64,000 nucleotides of DNA. Origin: Homoserinimonas sedimenticola. GTDB lineage: Bacteria > Actinomycetota > Actinomycetes > Actinomycetales > Microbacteriaceae. The notes under the pieces are model-generated. The model was not told the DNA's origin. It saw only the letters and a program-made list of their open reading frames with translations, and did not search any database. Of this stretch, positions 17,231-25,503 are shown in pieces. The DNA lies in contig NZ_JAPELL010000002.1 of the NCBI RefSeq assembly GCF_026094475.1, forward strand, positions 1-64,000, read 5' to 3'. Numbering within the stretch: position 1 is the first letter of the stretch; each line of letters begins with the position of its first letter. The position numbers and the translations under genes were made by a program.

Positions 17231-17707
17231 GTGAGTCATCCGTTCGAGCGCGTCGTGCAGGAGCACGGCGCGACCGTGTTGCGCGTGTGCCGCGCCGTGC
17301 TGGGCGTGCAGGATGCGGATGACGCGTGGTCGGAGACGTTTCTCGCGGCGCTGCGGGCGTACCCTTCCCTGCCGGCGGACGCCGACGTCGCAGCCTGGCT
17401 TGTGACGATCGCCCACCGCAAGGCGATCGACGTGTTGCGGGCCCGTGCCCGCGACCCGCTGCCGGTCGCGGCCGTGCCGGAGACTGAGTCCTCCACAGGC
17501 GTGCCGGGCGCGGACGATTCCGAGCTGTGGGCGCTCGTCGCGACGCTTCCGCCCAAACAGCGGCAGGCTGTCGCCTACCACTTCTTCGCGGGCCTGCCGC
17601 ACGTCGAGGTCGCATCGATCATGGGGGTGAGCGCGGATGCTGCGCGTCGCGCCTCCTCCGATGGTGTTGCCGCGCTTCGCACGCTCCGAAAGAAGTGGAG
17701 CGACTGA
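17231..17707 (+). CDS. Sigma-70 family (ECF-like) RNA polymerase sigma factor
   Basis: 158 residues. Region 2: FERVVQEHGATVLRVCRAVLGVQDADDAWSETFL style with the DDA-WSETFLAA motif, then HRKAIDVLRAR; region 4: LPPKQRQAVAYHFFAGLPHVEVASIMGVSADAARRASSDG, a typical -35-binding helix-turn-helix. No anti-sigma gene lies nearby. The two genes downstream repair alkylated DNA, so it probably directs an alkylation or other damage response. I chose GTG 17231 (GAGACT lies 6 nt upstream); GTG 17225 is the alternative. Confidence 0.85.
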   Translation: MSHPFERVVQEHGATVLRVCRAVLGVQDADDAWSETFLAALRAYPSLPADADVAAWLVTIAHRKAIDVLRARARDPLPVAAVPETESSTGVPGADDSELWALVATLPPKQRQAVAYHFFAGLPHVEVASIMGVSADAARRASSDGVAALRTLRKKWSD

Positions 17708-17768
17708 CCTCACACTTTCGCGGTCGCCACCGTTTACAGGGAGAACGCACTCACCGAAGGAGCCAGCA

Positions 17769-18368
17769 ATGACCGACCTGCTCACATCTCTCGACCAGTC
17801 AGGGGAAGCCGACGCGCTCACCCGCCTTCATGAGCGACTTGAAACGGATGCCGCATCCGCCGGCCTTCTCGACGTGGCGTACCGCACCGTCGACACCCCC
17901 GTCGGGGCGTTGCTCCTCGCCGCGACGGAGGAGGGCCTCGTGCGCCTCGCCTTCGAGCGTGAGGACTTCGACACCGTGCTCGAGGCGCTCGCCGATGCCG
18001 TCAGCCCGCGGGTGCTCGCCTCGCCGTCCCGGCTCGATGACGCCGCCCGGCAGGTCGAGGAGTACTTCGCGGGGGAGCGGTGCCGCTTCGAGCTGCCACT
18101 CGACTGGCGGCTCTCACGCGGCTTCCGCCGCACCGTGCTCGAGCATCTGGTGGGCATCGGCTACGGCGCAACCGAGAGCTACACGCAGGTCGCGGCGGCG
18201 GCGGGCAGCCCGCGCGCCGTCCGCGCGGTCGGCACCGCGTGCGCGACCAACCCGTTGCCGATCGTCGTGCCGTGCCACCGGGTGCTGCGCTCCGACGGTT
18301 CCCTCGGCGGGTACCTGGGCGGGCTCGACACCAAGCGGGCACTTCTCGGCATGGAGGCGGCGGCGTGA
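17769..18368 (+). CDS. ogt: Methylated-DNA-[protein]-cysteine S-methyltransferase
   Basis: 199 residues. The acceptor cysteine is C169 in the invariant PCHR motif (IVVPCHRV), preceded by the helix-turn-helix SYTQVAAAAGSPRAVRAVGTACATNP and followed by DGSLGGYLGG. It removes methyl or alkyl groups from O6-guanine by suicide transfer. An N-terminal extension of about 35 residues (DALTRLHERLETDA...) precedes the usual start of the family. GAAGGAG lies 8 nt upstream. It sits between the sigma factor and tag genes and is coupled to tag by a GTGA overlap. Confidence 0.93.
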   Translation: MTDLLTSLDQSGEADALTRLHERLETDAASAGLLDVAYRTVDTPVGALLLAATEEGLVRLAFEREDFDTVLEALADAVSPRVLASPSRLDDAARQVEEYFAGERCRFELPLDWRLSRGFRRTVLEHLVGIGYGATESYTQVAAAAGSPRAVRAVGTACATNPLPIVVPCHRVLRSDGSLGGYLGGLDTKRALLGMEAAA

Positions 18369-19042
18369 GCGCGGAGCAGGCGGGGGCGGTCGAGCCGCTC
18401 AGCCCGGCTCCCGGCGAGCATCTGCTCACTGCTGCCGCTGAAGTGGGCGGCTCGGCCCTCGTTGTCGGCGACGACGGGCTGGCCCGGCCGGTGTGGGCGT
18501 CGCGAGACCCGCTGCTGCGCGAGTACTACGACACCGAGTGGGGCATGCCGGTGCGCGACGAGCGCGGCGTCTTCGAGCGGTTGAGCCTGGAGGCGTTCCA
18601 GTCGGGGCTCTCGTGGGCGACGATCCTGCGCAAGCGGCCGGCGTTCCGGTCGGCCTTCGCGGACTTCGACCCTGACGCGGTTGCCGCCTTCGGCGAGACG
18701 GATGTCGCGCGCCTCCTCTCCGACGCCGGGATCGTGCGCAACCGGCTCAAGGTCGCCGCCACCATCACGAACGCGAAGGCGACCGTCGCCCTGCGCGAAG
18801 AGGGCGGGCTCGCCGAGTTCGTGTGGTCGTTCCAGCCGGAGGAGACGCCCCAGCCCGCCACCTATGCCGACGTGCCGAGCAGCTCGCCCGAGTCCGTCGC
18901 GCTCTCGAAGGCCCTCAAGAAGAAGGGCTTCACCTTCGTCGGGCCGACGACGATGTTCGCCCTCATGGAGGCGATCGGCATCGTCGACACGCATCTCCTG
19001 GGCAGTCACCGGCGCGGAACTTCGGGGGTGTGGGCTGCGTAG
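18365..19042 (+). CDS. tag: DNA-3-methyladenine glycosylase I (zinc-ligand-poor variant)
   Basis: 225 residues. YYDTEWGMPVRDERGVFERLSLEAFQSGLSWATILRKRPAFRSAF contains the tag core (EWG-P, LSLE-FQ-GLSW) with the key glutamate; segments NRLKVAATITNAKA and KKGFTFVGPTTMFALMEAIG complete the helix-hairpin-helix enzyme that excises 3-methyladenine. In E. coli Tag the N- and C-termini are tied by zinc (Cys4, His17, His175, Cys179). Here the corresponding positions read ARPVWAS, YYDTEWG and THLLGSH, so only one His remains. About 45 extra N-terminal residues are present. GTG start overlaps the ogt stop. Confidence 0.9.
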   Translation: MSAEQAGAVEPLSPAPGEHLLTAAAEVGGSALVVGDDGLARPVWASRDPLLREYYDTEWGMPVRDERGVFERLSLEAFQSGLSWATILRKRPAFRSAFADFDPDAVAAFGETDVARLLSDAGIVRNRLKVAATITNAKATVALREEGGLAEFVWSFQPEETPQPATYADVPSSSPESVALSKALKKKGFTFVGPTTMFALMEAIGIVDTHLLGSHRRGTSGVWAA

Positions 19043-19123
19043 GCCGACGTGAGGGTGGCGGGCCGGCGGCCTACAGCTCACGCTGGTTGCGGTCGGCTTC
19101 GGCTCCACTCGGCGCTGCCGAGG

Positions 19124-20566
19124 TCACTCTCGGTATGGCGCCCGCATCCCGAAATGCTCGCCGAGCGCGACATCCGCCGCATACCAGCCGTTCATGCCGT
19201 GCACGGCGGGGCCGGGGGCCGTCGAGGCTGAGCACAGGTAGAGGCCGTCGACGGGGGTGCGCCACGGAACCCGCGAAACCACGGGCCGCTTCACAAGCTG
19301 CACAAGGTCGAGCGCCCCCGCGAAAATGTCGCCCCCGATGTAGTTGGCGTTGTGCTGCTCGAACTCGACGGCGGAGATCGTGTTGCTTGCGACGATCAGG
19401 TCGCGGAACCCCGGCGCGAACCGCTCGATCTGCCGGATGACCGCCTCCGTGACATCCGCCGTGCTGCCGTTGGGCACGTGGGTGTACGTCCACAACACGT
19501 GGTGGCCCTCGGGTGCCCGCGAAGGGTCGACGACGGAGGGCTGCACCGCGAGCACGTAGGGCCGCTCGTGGACGCGCCCCTGCTCGACCGCATGCTCGGC
19601 GGCCACGATCTCCTCCCGGGAGCCGCCCACGTGCACGGTCGGTGAGAGGTGCACCTGCGCGTTCGTCCACGGCACCGGTCCCGAGAGGGCGAAGTCGACC
19701 TTCGCTGCGGCCTGCCCGTAACGAAAGCGGCCGAGCGCCCGCCGGTAGCGCGCCGGCAGCTCCGTGAACCGGGCGAGCATCTGCGGGGTCGTGTCGAGGA
19801 GGGTGATGCGGGAGGGTTCGAGGTCGGCGGCAGTCCGCACGGTCGTGCCAGTGCGGATGCGGCCGCCCATCGCCTCGAAGTCGCGCACCATCGCATCCGC
19901 AATCGACTGCGAGCCGCCCATCGGCACCGCCCAGCCACCCGCGTGCGCATGGGCGGCGAGAAGGATGCCCGCGCCCGAGGTCGTAAGGGAGGGCTGCGGG
20001 TGGTTCGTGTGGGCGGCGACGCCCGTGATCATGGCGCGGGCCGCCTCGCCGTCGAAGCGGCGGTTCCAGGTGGAGCCGAGCCCCTGCTCAAGCGTCCGCA
20101 ACCCGTAGAGAACGGCGGCGGGGATCGAGCGGGGCACACGCAGCAGTTGCGAGCCCGTGAAGTCGACCAGGCCGTCAATGCGTTTCACGAGCGGGGCGAA
20201 GAAGCGCCGCCACTCGCGTCCGTCGCGTCCGAGATCGTCGACCGTGCGGTCAAGCGAATGCCAGGCGATGCCCGCCCGGCCGCCGTCGAGCGGATGCGCG
20301 TACGAGACCTCAGGAGTGACGAGGTCAACGCGGTTCTCGAGCCCCCACGCCCGGAAGAACGGTGACGCAACCGCCGCCGGGTGCACGGCCGAGCACACGT
20401 CGTGCAGATAGCCGGGCCCCGTCAGCTCCCGCGTCTGCAGGCCACCGCCCACCACATCGGACGCCTCCGTCAGCACGACGTCGAGCCCCGCCTTCGCGAG
20501 GGTCAGCGCGGCGGCGAGCCCGTTGGGCCCGGAGCCCACTACGTTCGCGTCAACCACGGGCACCAT
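19124..20566 (-). CDS. NAD(P)/FAD-dependent oxidoreductase, phytoene-dehydrogenase-related
   Basis: 480 residues. The N-terminus VDANVVGSGPNGLAAALTLAKAG (a GxGxxG dinucleotide fold) continues into VVGGGLQTRELT, and the C-terminus GLYLCSASTAPGPAVHGMNG is the FAD-binding end of the CrtI-like amine-oxidase family. These proteins are distant relatives of carotenoid desaturases; the bacterial ones of this branch are uncharacterised. The ATG at 20566 overlaps the end of the upstream lipase-maturation-factor-like gene by 17 nt, so the two are cotranscribed. No carotenoid genes are adjacent. Confidence 0.88.
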   Translation of the reverse strand: MVPVVDANVVGSGPNGLAAALTLAKAGLDVVLTEASDVVGGGLQTRELTGPGYLHDVCSAVHPAAVASPFFRAWGLENRVDLVTPEVSYAHPLDGGRAGIAWHSLDRTVDDLGRDGREWRRFFAPLVKRIDGLVDFTGSQLLRVPRSIPAAVLYGLRTLEQGLGSTWNRRFDGEAARAMITGVAAHTNHPQPSLTTSGAGILLAAHAHAGGWAVPMGGSQSIADAMVRDFEAMGGRIRTGTTVRTAADLEPSRITLLDTTPQMLARFTELPARYRRALGRFRYGQAAAKVDFALSGPVPWTNAQVHLSPTVHVGGSREEIVAAEHAVEQGRVHERPYVLAVQPSVVDPSRAPEGHHVLWTYTHVPNGSTADVTEAVIRQIERFAPGFRDLIVASNTISAVEFEQHNANYIGGDIFAGALDLVQLVKRPVVSRVPWRTPVDGLYLCSASTAPGPAVHGMNGWYAADVALGEHFGMRAPYRE

Positions 20567-22133
20567 CCTGCCCGGTTCCCGGCTCGCCCGCGTCGTTGTC
20601 GACATCGACCGCGTTGGCCTCGTCGGGGTCGACGTCGGGTTGCGCGGCGGGCGCCTTCGCGCCGCCGCCGACGGATGAGGCGTTTTTGGCGCGCAGCGGA
20701 TGCGACGGCCCCAGCTGCACGGGGCCCGCAAGTTCGTCCACCTCATGGCGAACCCACCACAGGCCGCGCTCGCGGCGTTCCTCGTGCGTCGCGAAACGGT
20801 AGAGGAAGATGCGGGCGCGCACCCACTCGGGCGGGGCGTCCGGGAACGGGTTGTGCCGCAGCATCCGCAGCACGCCCCTGTCGCCTTCCAGCAGCCGCAC
20901 CAGCAGCACGCTGAACCAGCGCTCCTGCCGCCCCAGCGCGAGGAACCACATGAGCCAGTCGAGCCGCAGGTGGTAGGGGGCGAACTGTCGAGGAACCCGC
21001 GTGGGGTCGCCCGGCTTGCCCTTGAACTCGTACTCACGCCAGCCCTCGCTCGGCACGGGGGACGCGGTGCCCTCGACGATGACCTCGTAGCGTTCCTTCG
21101 TCACGGTGCCGAATGCGCCGTAGGCGTTGACGAGGTGGTAGCGGTTGAAGCTCGCGTTCATGAGCTGGTTGCTCGAGAACAGGTTGAGCAGGGGCCGCCA
21201 GCTGAGCACCAGCAGCAGCACGGATGCCGCGATCACGACCACCCCGAACCACACGGGCCCGGGTGCCCCCTCCTCCCCGAGCATCCACAGGTCGGGCACG
21301 GCGGAGAAGGCGAGCACGATCGTCAACCAGTTGAGCCACGCGAAGTTGCCCGTCACGACAAGCCAGCTCTGCGTGAGGATGACGATCGCGGCGGCGCAGG
21401 CGCCCACCACCTGCGCGACCGGGTGCGGGATGAGCGCCGCGAAGAGGAACCACGGCACAACGAGCTGGGCGAAGTGGGAGCCGACAACCTCGAGCTTGTC
21501 GAACCACGCCGGCAGCAGGTGGGCGAAGCGGCTGAGGGGCCCCGGCATCGGTTGCGTCTCGTGGTGATACATGAGGGCGGTGAAGTCGCGCCACTCGCTT
21601 CCGCCGCGCATCTTGATCATGCCCGCGCCGAACTCGAGGCGGAACACGAGCCACCAGCACGCGACGATGATCGGCAGCGGGGGCGGCGACTGGCTCGAGC
21701 CCAGGAAGGCGACGATGAAACCCGCCTCCAGCAGCAGGCTCTCCCAGCCGAAGCCGTAGAAGGTCTGCCCCACGTTCACGATCGACAGGTAGAGCGCCCA
21801 CATGAGGAGGAACACGAGCAGGGGCACCCAGGGCGGCCCGAGTTGGGGGAGCCCGACGACGACGGATGCCGCGGCGAGAGCACCGACGAGGCAGACGAGC
21901 CGCAGCATCCGGTCGCTGTAGCGCCAGTGGAAGATGCTGGGCGACTGCCGGAAGGAGATGAAGCGGAGGAAGGTGGGGGCGGGGGAGAGGCCGCGCTCGC
22001 CGAGGAGGGCGGGAAACTGGTTCAGGGTCGAGAGGAAGGCGACGAGGAAGACGGCGGCGACGCCGCGCTGCAGCACCTCGCGCGCGAACTCGTAGTCGTG
22101 CGCCCAGAGCCAGTCGACGCCAAGCCAATCCAT
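20550..22133 (-). CDS. Lipase maturation factor (LMF) family membrane protein
   Basis: 527 residues with about 9-10 membrane segments and a soluble C-terminal part. Segments such as NQFPALLGERGLSPAP, QTFYGFGWESLLLEAGFI, FRLEFGAGMIKMRGGSEWRD and YHHETQPMPGPLSRF are signatures of the LMF family, whose animal members are needed for ER lipase maturation; bacterial roles are unknown. The last ~35 residues are acidic and disordered. The start at 22133 lies 7 nt after TAGCGT. It overlaps the downstream oxidoreductase gene by 17 nt. Confidence 0.9.
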   Translation of the reverse strand: MDWLGVDWLWAHDYEFAREVLQRGVAAVFLVAFLSTLNQFPALLGERGLSPAPTFLRFISFRQSPSIFHWRYSDRMLRLVCLVGALAAASVVVGLPQLGPPWVPLLVFLLMWALYLSIVNVGQTFYGFGWESLLLEAGFIVAFLGSSQSPPPLPIIVACWWLVFRLEFGAGMIKMRGGSEWRDFTALMYHHETQPMPGPLSRFAHLLPAWFDKLEVVGSHFAQLVVPWFLFAALIPHPVAQVVGACAAAIVILTQSWLVVTGNFAWLNWLTIVLAFSAVPDLWMLGEEGAPGPVWFGVVVIAASVLLLVLSWRPLLNLFSSNQLMNASFNRYHLVNAYGAFGTVTKERYEVIVEGTASPVPSEGWREYEFKGKPGDPTRVPRQFAPYHLRLDWLMWFLALGRQERWFSVLLVRLLEGDRGVLRMLRHNPFPDAPPEWVRARIFLYRFATHEERRERGLWWVRHEVDELAGPVQLGPSHPLRAKNASSVGGGAKAPAAQPDVDPDEANAVDVDNDAGEPGTGQDGARG

Positions 22134-22140
22134 GCGCTCG

Positions 22141-22146
22141 ACGCTA
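22141..22146 (-). promoter_or_regulatory. Putative leaderless -10 element for the LMF gene
   Basis: TAGCGT on the minus strand, 7 nt before the ATG at 22133. Confidence 0.55.
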
Positions 22147-22258
22147 GGAGCGGGCGTGCCCGGTCGCTCTCACCCAGCACCCAGCCGCGCGCGCAGCTCT
22201 CATGGACGAGGGGGCAGCACGAGCCCGCGCGTCGTCGGGCGGCGCGCGACCTGAACGA

Positions 22259-23587
22259 CTACGGCGTCGGCTCGAGCGCGTCGTAGTGCCGGAAGCTGGG
22301 GGTGATCCGCAGGCACAGGGCGATGAGCGCGATGATGAGGATGCCGCCGAGCAGGGGCGGGAACCACAGCCCGGCCACGACCGCGACGGCGCCGACATAG
22401 AAGTCGCCGATGCGCGGGCCGCCCGTGACGACGACGATGAAGATGCCCTGCAGTCGCCCCCGCATGTTGTCGGGAACAGCCGTCTGCAGCATGGTCGAGC
22501 GGAAGATCGCGCTAACATTGTCGGATGCTCCGGTGCCGGCCATCATGAGGGCGGCGAGCCCCAGCGCGACGAGGTTCGCCTCGCTGATGTCCTCGGTTTC
22601 GGCCGCGAACCCGCCCAGCTGCACTACCGCGATGACGACGCCGAAGCCCGCGACGAAGACGCCGTAGGCGGCGATCGACCACCCGATCGCGACGCCGTGG
22701 CGCCGCACCGTGCCGAGCTGCCCCGACAGCAGGCTGCACAGCAGCGTGCCGACGGCACCGGCCGCCGTGAGGATGCCGACCGTGACCGCCCCGCCGCCGA
22801 TCAGGAGCGCGCCGATCGCGGGGAAGAGGGCGTGCGGCCGTCCGAAGGTCATCGCGATGATGTCGACGACGAACGACATGCGGATGTTCGGCGCGCGCCG
22901 CAGGAAGGCGAGCCCCTTCGTGATCGACTCGAGGCCGGGCCGGTGCAGCTCGCCCTCCGGCCGGATGGCGGGGAGCGTGATGATGCCGAGGAACGCGGCC
23001 GAGAAGAGCACGACGTCGATCGAGTAGGTCCAGGCGAAGCCGAAGCTCGCGACGAAGATGCCCGCGAGTGCCGGCCCCACCGTGATGGCGGTGCCCATGC
23101 TCATGCCACCGAGGGCGGATGCCGCGGGTAGCAGTTCCCGCGGAAGCAGCCGGGGTGTGATCGCCGTCCGGGTGGCGCTGAGGATCGTCGCCGCGACGGA
23201 GTTCAGGGTCGTCAGCGCGTAGAGGTGCCATAGGTCGTGGCTGTCGAACCAGGTGACGGCGGCGAGGGTCGCGATGGAACCCCATGCGACGACCGCCGCG
23301 ATGAGGGCGACGCGCCGACGGTCGAACGCGTCGGCGAGCATCCCTCCGTAGAGGCCCGCGATGATCATGGGCACGAGGGCGATCGTGCCCACCATGGCGA
23401 CCGCGAAGGTGGAGCCGGTGATGTCGTAGACGTGCAGGCCCACCGCGACGACGGTCATCTGGCTGCCGATGCTCGCGACGGCGGTGCCGATCCACAGGCG
23501 GGCGAATGCGGGGCTGTGGCGGAGCGGGCTGAGGTCGATCAGGTGGCCGCGACCCCGGCGTCTCGTTGCGGGTTCGGGGGCGGGCAC
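22259..23587 (-). CDS. MFS transporter (EntS-like)
   Basis: 442 residues with about 12 membrane helices. SPAFARLWIGTAVASIGSQMTVVAVGLHVYDITGSTFAVAMVG and LYGGMLADAFDRRRV resemble the EntS/MFS_3 exporters that carry siderophores or drugs; GGLYGGxLADxxDRR is the MFS loop-2/3 motif. The substrate is unknown; no siderophore genes are nearby. The GTG start at 23587 lies 6 nt after TAGAAT, whose TAG is also the stop codon of the upstream DUF4349 gene. Confidence 0.9.
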   Translation of the reverse strand: MPAPEPATRRRGRGHLIDLSPLRHSPAFARLWIGTAVASIGSQMTVVAVGLHVYDITGSTFAVAMVGTIALVPMIIAGLYGGMLADAFDRRRVALIAAVVAWGSIATLAAVTWFDSHDLWHLYALTTLNSVAATILSATRTAITPRLLPRELLPAASALGGMSMGTAITVGPALAGIFVASFGFAWTYSIDVVLFSAAFLGIITLPAIRPEGELHRPGLESITKGLAFLRRAPNIRMSFVVDIIAMTFGRPHALFPAIGALLIGGGAVTVGILTAAGAVGTLLCSLLSGQLGTVRRHGVAIGWSIAAYGVFVAGFGVVIAVVQLGGFAAETEDISEANLVALGLAALMMAGTGASDNVSAIFRSTMLQTAVPDNMRGRLQGIFIVVVTGGPRIGDFYVGAVAVVAGLWFPPLLGGILIIALIALCLRITPSFRHYDALEPTP

Positions 23588-23593
23588 CAGAGG

Positions 23594-23599
23594 ATTCTA
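23594..23599 (-). promoter_or_regulatory. Putative leaderless -10 element for the MFS gene, sharing bases with a stop codon
   Basis: TAGAAT on the minus strand, 6 nt before GTG 23587. Its first three bases are the TAG stop of the gene at 23597-24484. Confidence 0.5.
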
Positions 23600-24484
23600 C
23601 GCCTGCTCCTCCGCGCCGATGGCGTCCGCAGCGGCCGGCTGGTCGCGTCGTCGCCGCCGCCTCACGAGCATCCACACGACCAGCAGAGCGATCGCCGGCA
23701 GCACGAGCCACGGCAGCACAACGCCCAGCGCCACGAGCAGGAACGAGACGAATGCGACGAGCGCCTCCCACCCGGCCACGAGACCCGTCACAAAGGTGTC
23801 GGGTTCGTCGACGGGCGCATCCGCCTCCGAGCCGAGGTGCAGCGTGATGGTGGAGAAGTCGACCTGCTGGGCGAGCGAGCGGCGCTGCGACTGCAGTGAC
23901 TCCAGCTCGGCCTGCCGCTCCGCGAGCTCTGACTCGATCGTGATGAGGTCGCCTGCCGTGGTCGCGTCCGCCATAAGGGCGAGCAGGCGGGCGACGGATG
24001 CTTCGAGCGCCGTGATGCGCGCGTCGAGGTCTTTGGCGACGGTCGTGACATCCTGCGTGTAGGTGTTTGTCTCCTCGACCTCGCCGAGTTCCTCGATGCG
24101 GTCCACCGTCTCGCTGAGCTCGGAGGAGGGGATGCGCACAGTCAGTTCGGCGCGGCCGGGGTCGTCATCGCGGGGTGCCGTCTCGGAGCGGTTGTCGACG
24201 TAGCCGCCCGCCGACTCGACAATGCGCACTGCCTCGTCGGCGGCCTCCCGTGGCTCCTCGACCGTGAGCCACATGGTGCCGGTGACGATCACCTGGCGGT
24301 CGTCCGTCGGGTCGATGACCTCGCGCGGCCCCTCGACGTCGGGGAGGGACTCGCCTCCCGCGGAGCCGTCCGTCATCTCATAGGAGCCGGACTCGGAGCT
24401 CGCGGTGTCCATGGCGCTCGAGCATCCGGCCAGTCCGAGCATCGCCGCGAGCAGTGTCGCGGGCAGCAGCAGTCGTCGCCTCAT
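23597..24484 (-). CDS. DUF4349 domain-containing lipoprotein
   Basis: 295 residues. Signal peptide MRRRLLLPATLLAAMLGLAG with lipobox cysteine C21 (LAGC), then an acidic linker, the DUF4349 core (GTMWLTVEEPREAADEAVRIVESAGGYVDNR, LTVRIPSSELSETVDRIEELGEV), a long coiled coil (about 165-205, DLDARITALEASVARLLALM ... ELESLQSQRRSLAQQ), a C-terminal membrane helix and a basic cytoplasmic tail. Function unknown, envelope-located. Start lies 6 nt after TAGCCT. Confidence 0.92.
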   Translation of the reverse strand: MRRRLLLPATLLAAMLGLAGCSSAMDTASSESGSYEMTDGSAGGESLPDVEGPREVIDPTDDRQVIVTGTMWLTVEEPREAADEAVRIVESAGGYVDNRSETAPRDDDPGRAELTVRIPSSELSETVDRIEELGEVEETNTYTQDVTTVAKDLDARITALEASVARLLALMADATTAGDLITIESELAERQAELESLQSQRRSLAQQVDFSTITLHLGSEADAPVDEPDTFVTGLVAGWEALVAFVSFLLVALGVVLPWLVLPAIALLVVWMLVRRRRRRDQPAAADAIGAEEQA

Positions 24485-24490
24485 GCGGTC

Positions 24491-24496
24491 AGGCTA
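24491..24496 (-). promoter_or_regulatory. Putative leaderless -10 element for the DUF4349 gene
   Basis: TAGCCT on the minus strand, 6 nt before the ATG at 24484. Confidence 0.55.
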
Positions 24497-24600
24497 ACGG
24501 CCCGCCATGGGCCACGACCACCCAACGATTGCAACGATTCGGACGTCAGTCGGTCGTGCGCTCGGGGAGCGCGATCCACCGCACGCCCAGCCCGCACCGC

Positions 24601-24606
24601 GATAAT
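24601..24606 (+). promoter_or_regulatory. Putative leaderless -10 element for the hydrolase at 24613
   Basis: GATAAT, one base from TATAAT, 6 nt before the ATG, with no Shine-Dalgarno except a weak GAGG. Confidence 0.5.
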
Positions 24607-24612
24607 CGAGGC

Positions 24613-25494
24613 ATGACCTCACTCCGCGGCATCCTCGGCTCTCTCGGCCTCGCGCCGAGACCCGTGCTGCATGTTGCGAGCGATGTGGGGGAGGGGCCTG
24701 CCGTCGTGCTCGTGCACGGTATCGCATCGTCGTCGGTGACGTTCCAGAATCTCGTGCCACTGCTCGAGAAGGACCACCGCGTCATCTCGATCGACATCCT
24801 CGGTCACGGCGGCTCGCCCGCCCCCGCGAGGGCCGAGTACACGATCGAGGAGCACGTCAGGTGGTTGCAGCGCACCGTCAGGAGCCTGCACATCCGGGGT
24901 CCGATCACGATCGTGGGGCACTCGCTGGGGGCGCTCATCGTCTCGCGCTACGCCCGAGTGTCGCCCCACGACCTGGAGAAGGTCGTGCTTGTCAGCCCAC
25001 CCATCTATCTGCACCCCGACGCGATCGGCGACCCCGTCGATCGGATGGCGGTCGGCGCCTACCTTCGGGCATACGAGTATCTGCGCAAGCACAAGGAGTT
25101 CACCCTCAAGCGGGCCGCGACGATCGGCCGTCTGCTACCCATCCGCAATGTTTTCGAGATCACGGAGGCGAACTGGCGCCCCTTCGTGCTCTCGCTCGAG
25201 AACTGCATCGAGTCGCAGACGACCGTCACCGACATTGCGGCGATCCCGGCTCCCGTCGAGATCGTCTACGGAGCATTGGATCAGTTCATCGTGCCGGGCA
25301 GCATGAAGTTCATCCGCAACATGCGCAATGTCACGGTGCGTCGCGTCGACATCAGCGATCACATCGTGCGGCGCCGTCTCGCGCGCGAGGTGGCCGCCGC
25401 GATCCGGGGGGAACAGGCGGATGCTGCGGCCGAGAGCCCACCGCAGGCGCCGGGCCGCGCCGCCCCCTCTCGGGCGCCCGTGGAGGCGGGGTAG
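24613..25494 (+). CDS. Alpha/beta hydrolase
   Basis: 293 residues. VVLVHGIASSSVTFQNLVPLL (oxyanion HG), DILGHGGSPAP, nucleophile elbow IVGHSLGALIVSRYA (GHSLG serine), acid strand IVYGALDQFI and the histidine in ISDHIV. Closest in style to the meta-cleavage-hydrolase/esterase branch. The C-terminal 30 residues are Ala/Pro-rich and disordered. The ATG at 24613 lies 6 nt after GATAAT. An aldo/keto reductase follows after 9 nt. Confidence 0.88.
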   Translation: MTSLRGILGSLGLAPRPVLHVASDVGEGPAVVLVHGIASSSVTFQNLVPLLEKDHRVISIDILGHGGSPAPARAEYTIEEHVRWLQRTVRSLHIRGPITIVGHSLGALIVSRYARVSPHDLEKVVLVSPPIYLHPDAIGDPVDRMAVGAYLRAYEYLRKHKEFTLKRAATIGRLLPIRNVFEITEANWRPFVLSLENCIESQTTVTDIAAIPAPVEIVYGALDQFIVPGSMKFIRNMRNVTVRRVDISDHIVRRRLAREVAAAIRGEQADAAAESPPQAPGRAAPSRAPVEAG

Positions 25495-25497
25495 CGT
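25492..25497 (+). promoter_or_regulatory. Putative leaderless -10 element for the AKR, sharing bases with a stop codon
   Basis: TAGCGT, 6 nt before ATG 25504. Its TAG is the stop codon of the upstream hydrolase, so the AKR may have its own promoter in addition to read-through. Confidence 0.45.
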
Positions 25498-25503
25498 CGA
25501 GGT

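Noticed and set aside
24571-24583. A -35 box for the hydrolase at 24613
   Set aside because: No hexamer near TTGACA at 16-18 nt from GATAAT; the promoter rests on the -10 alone.
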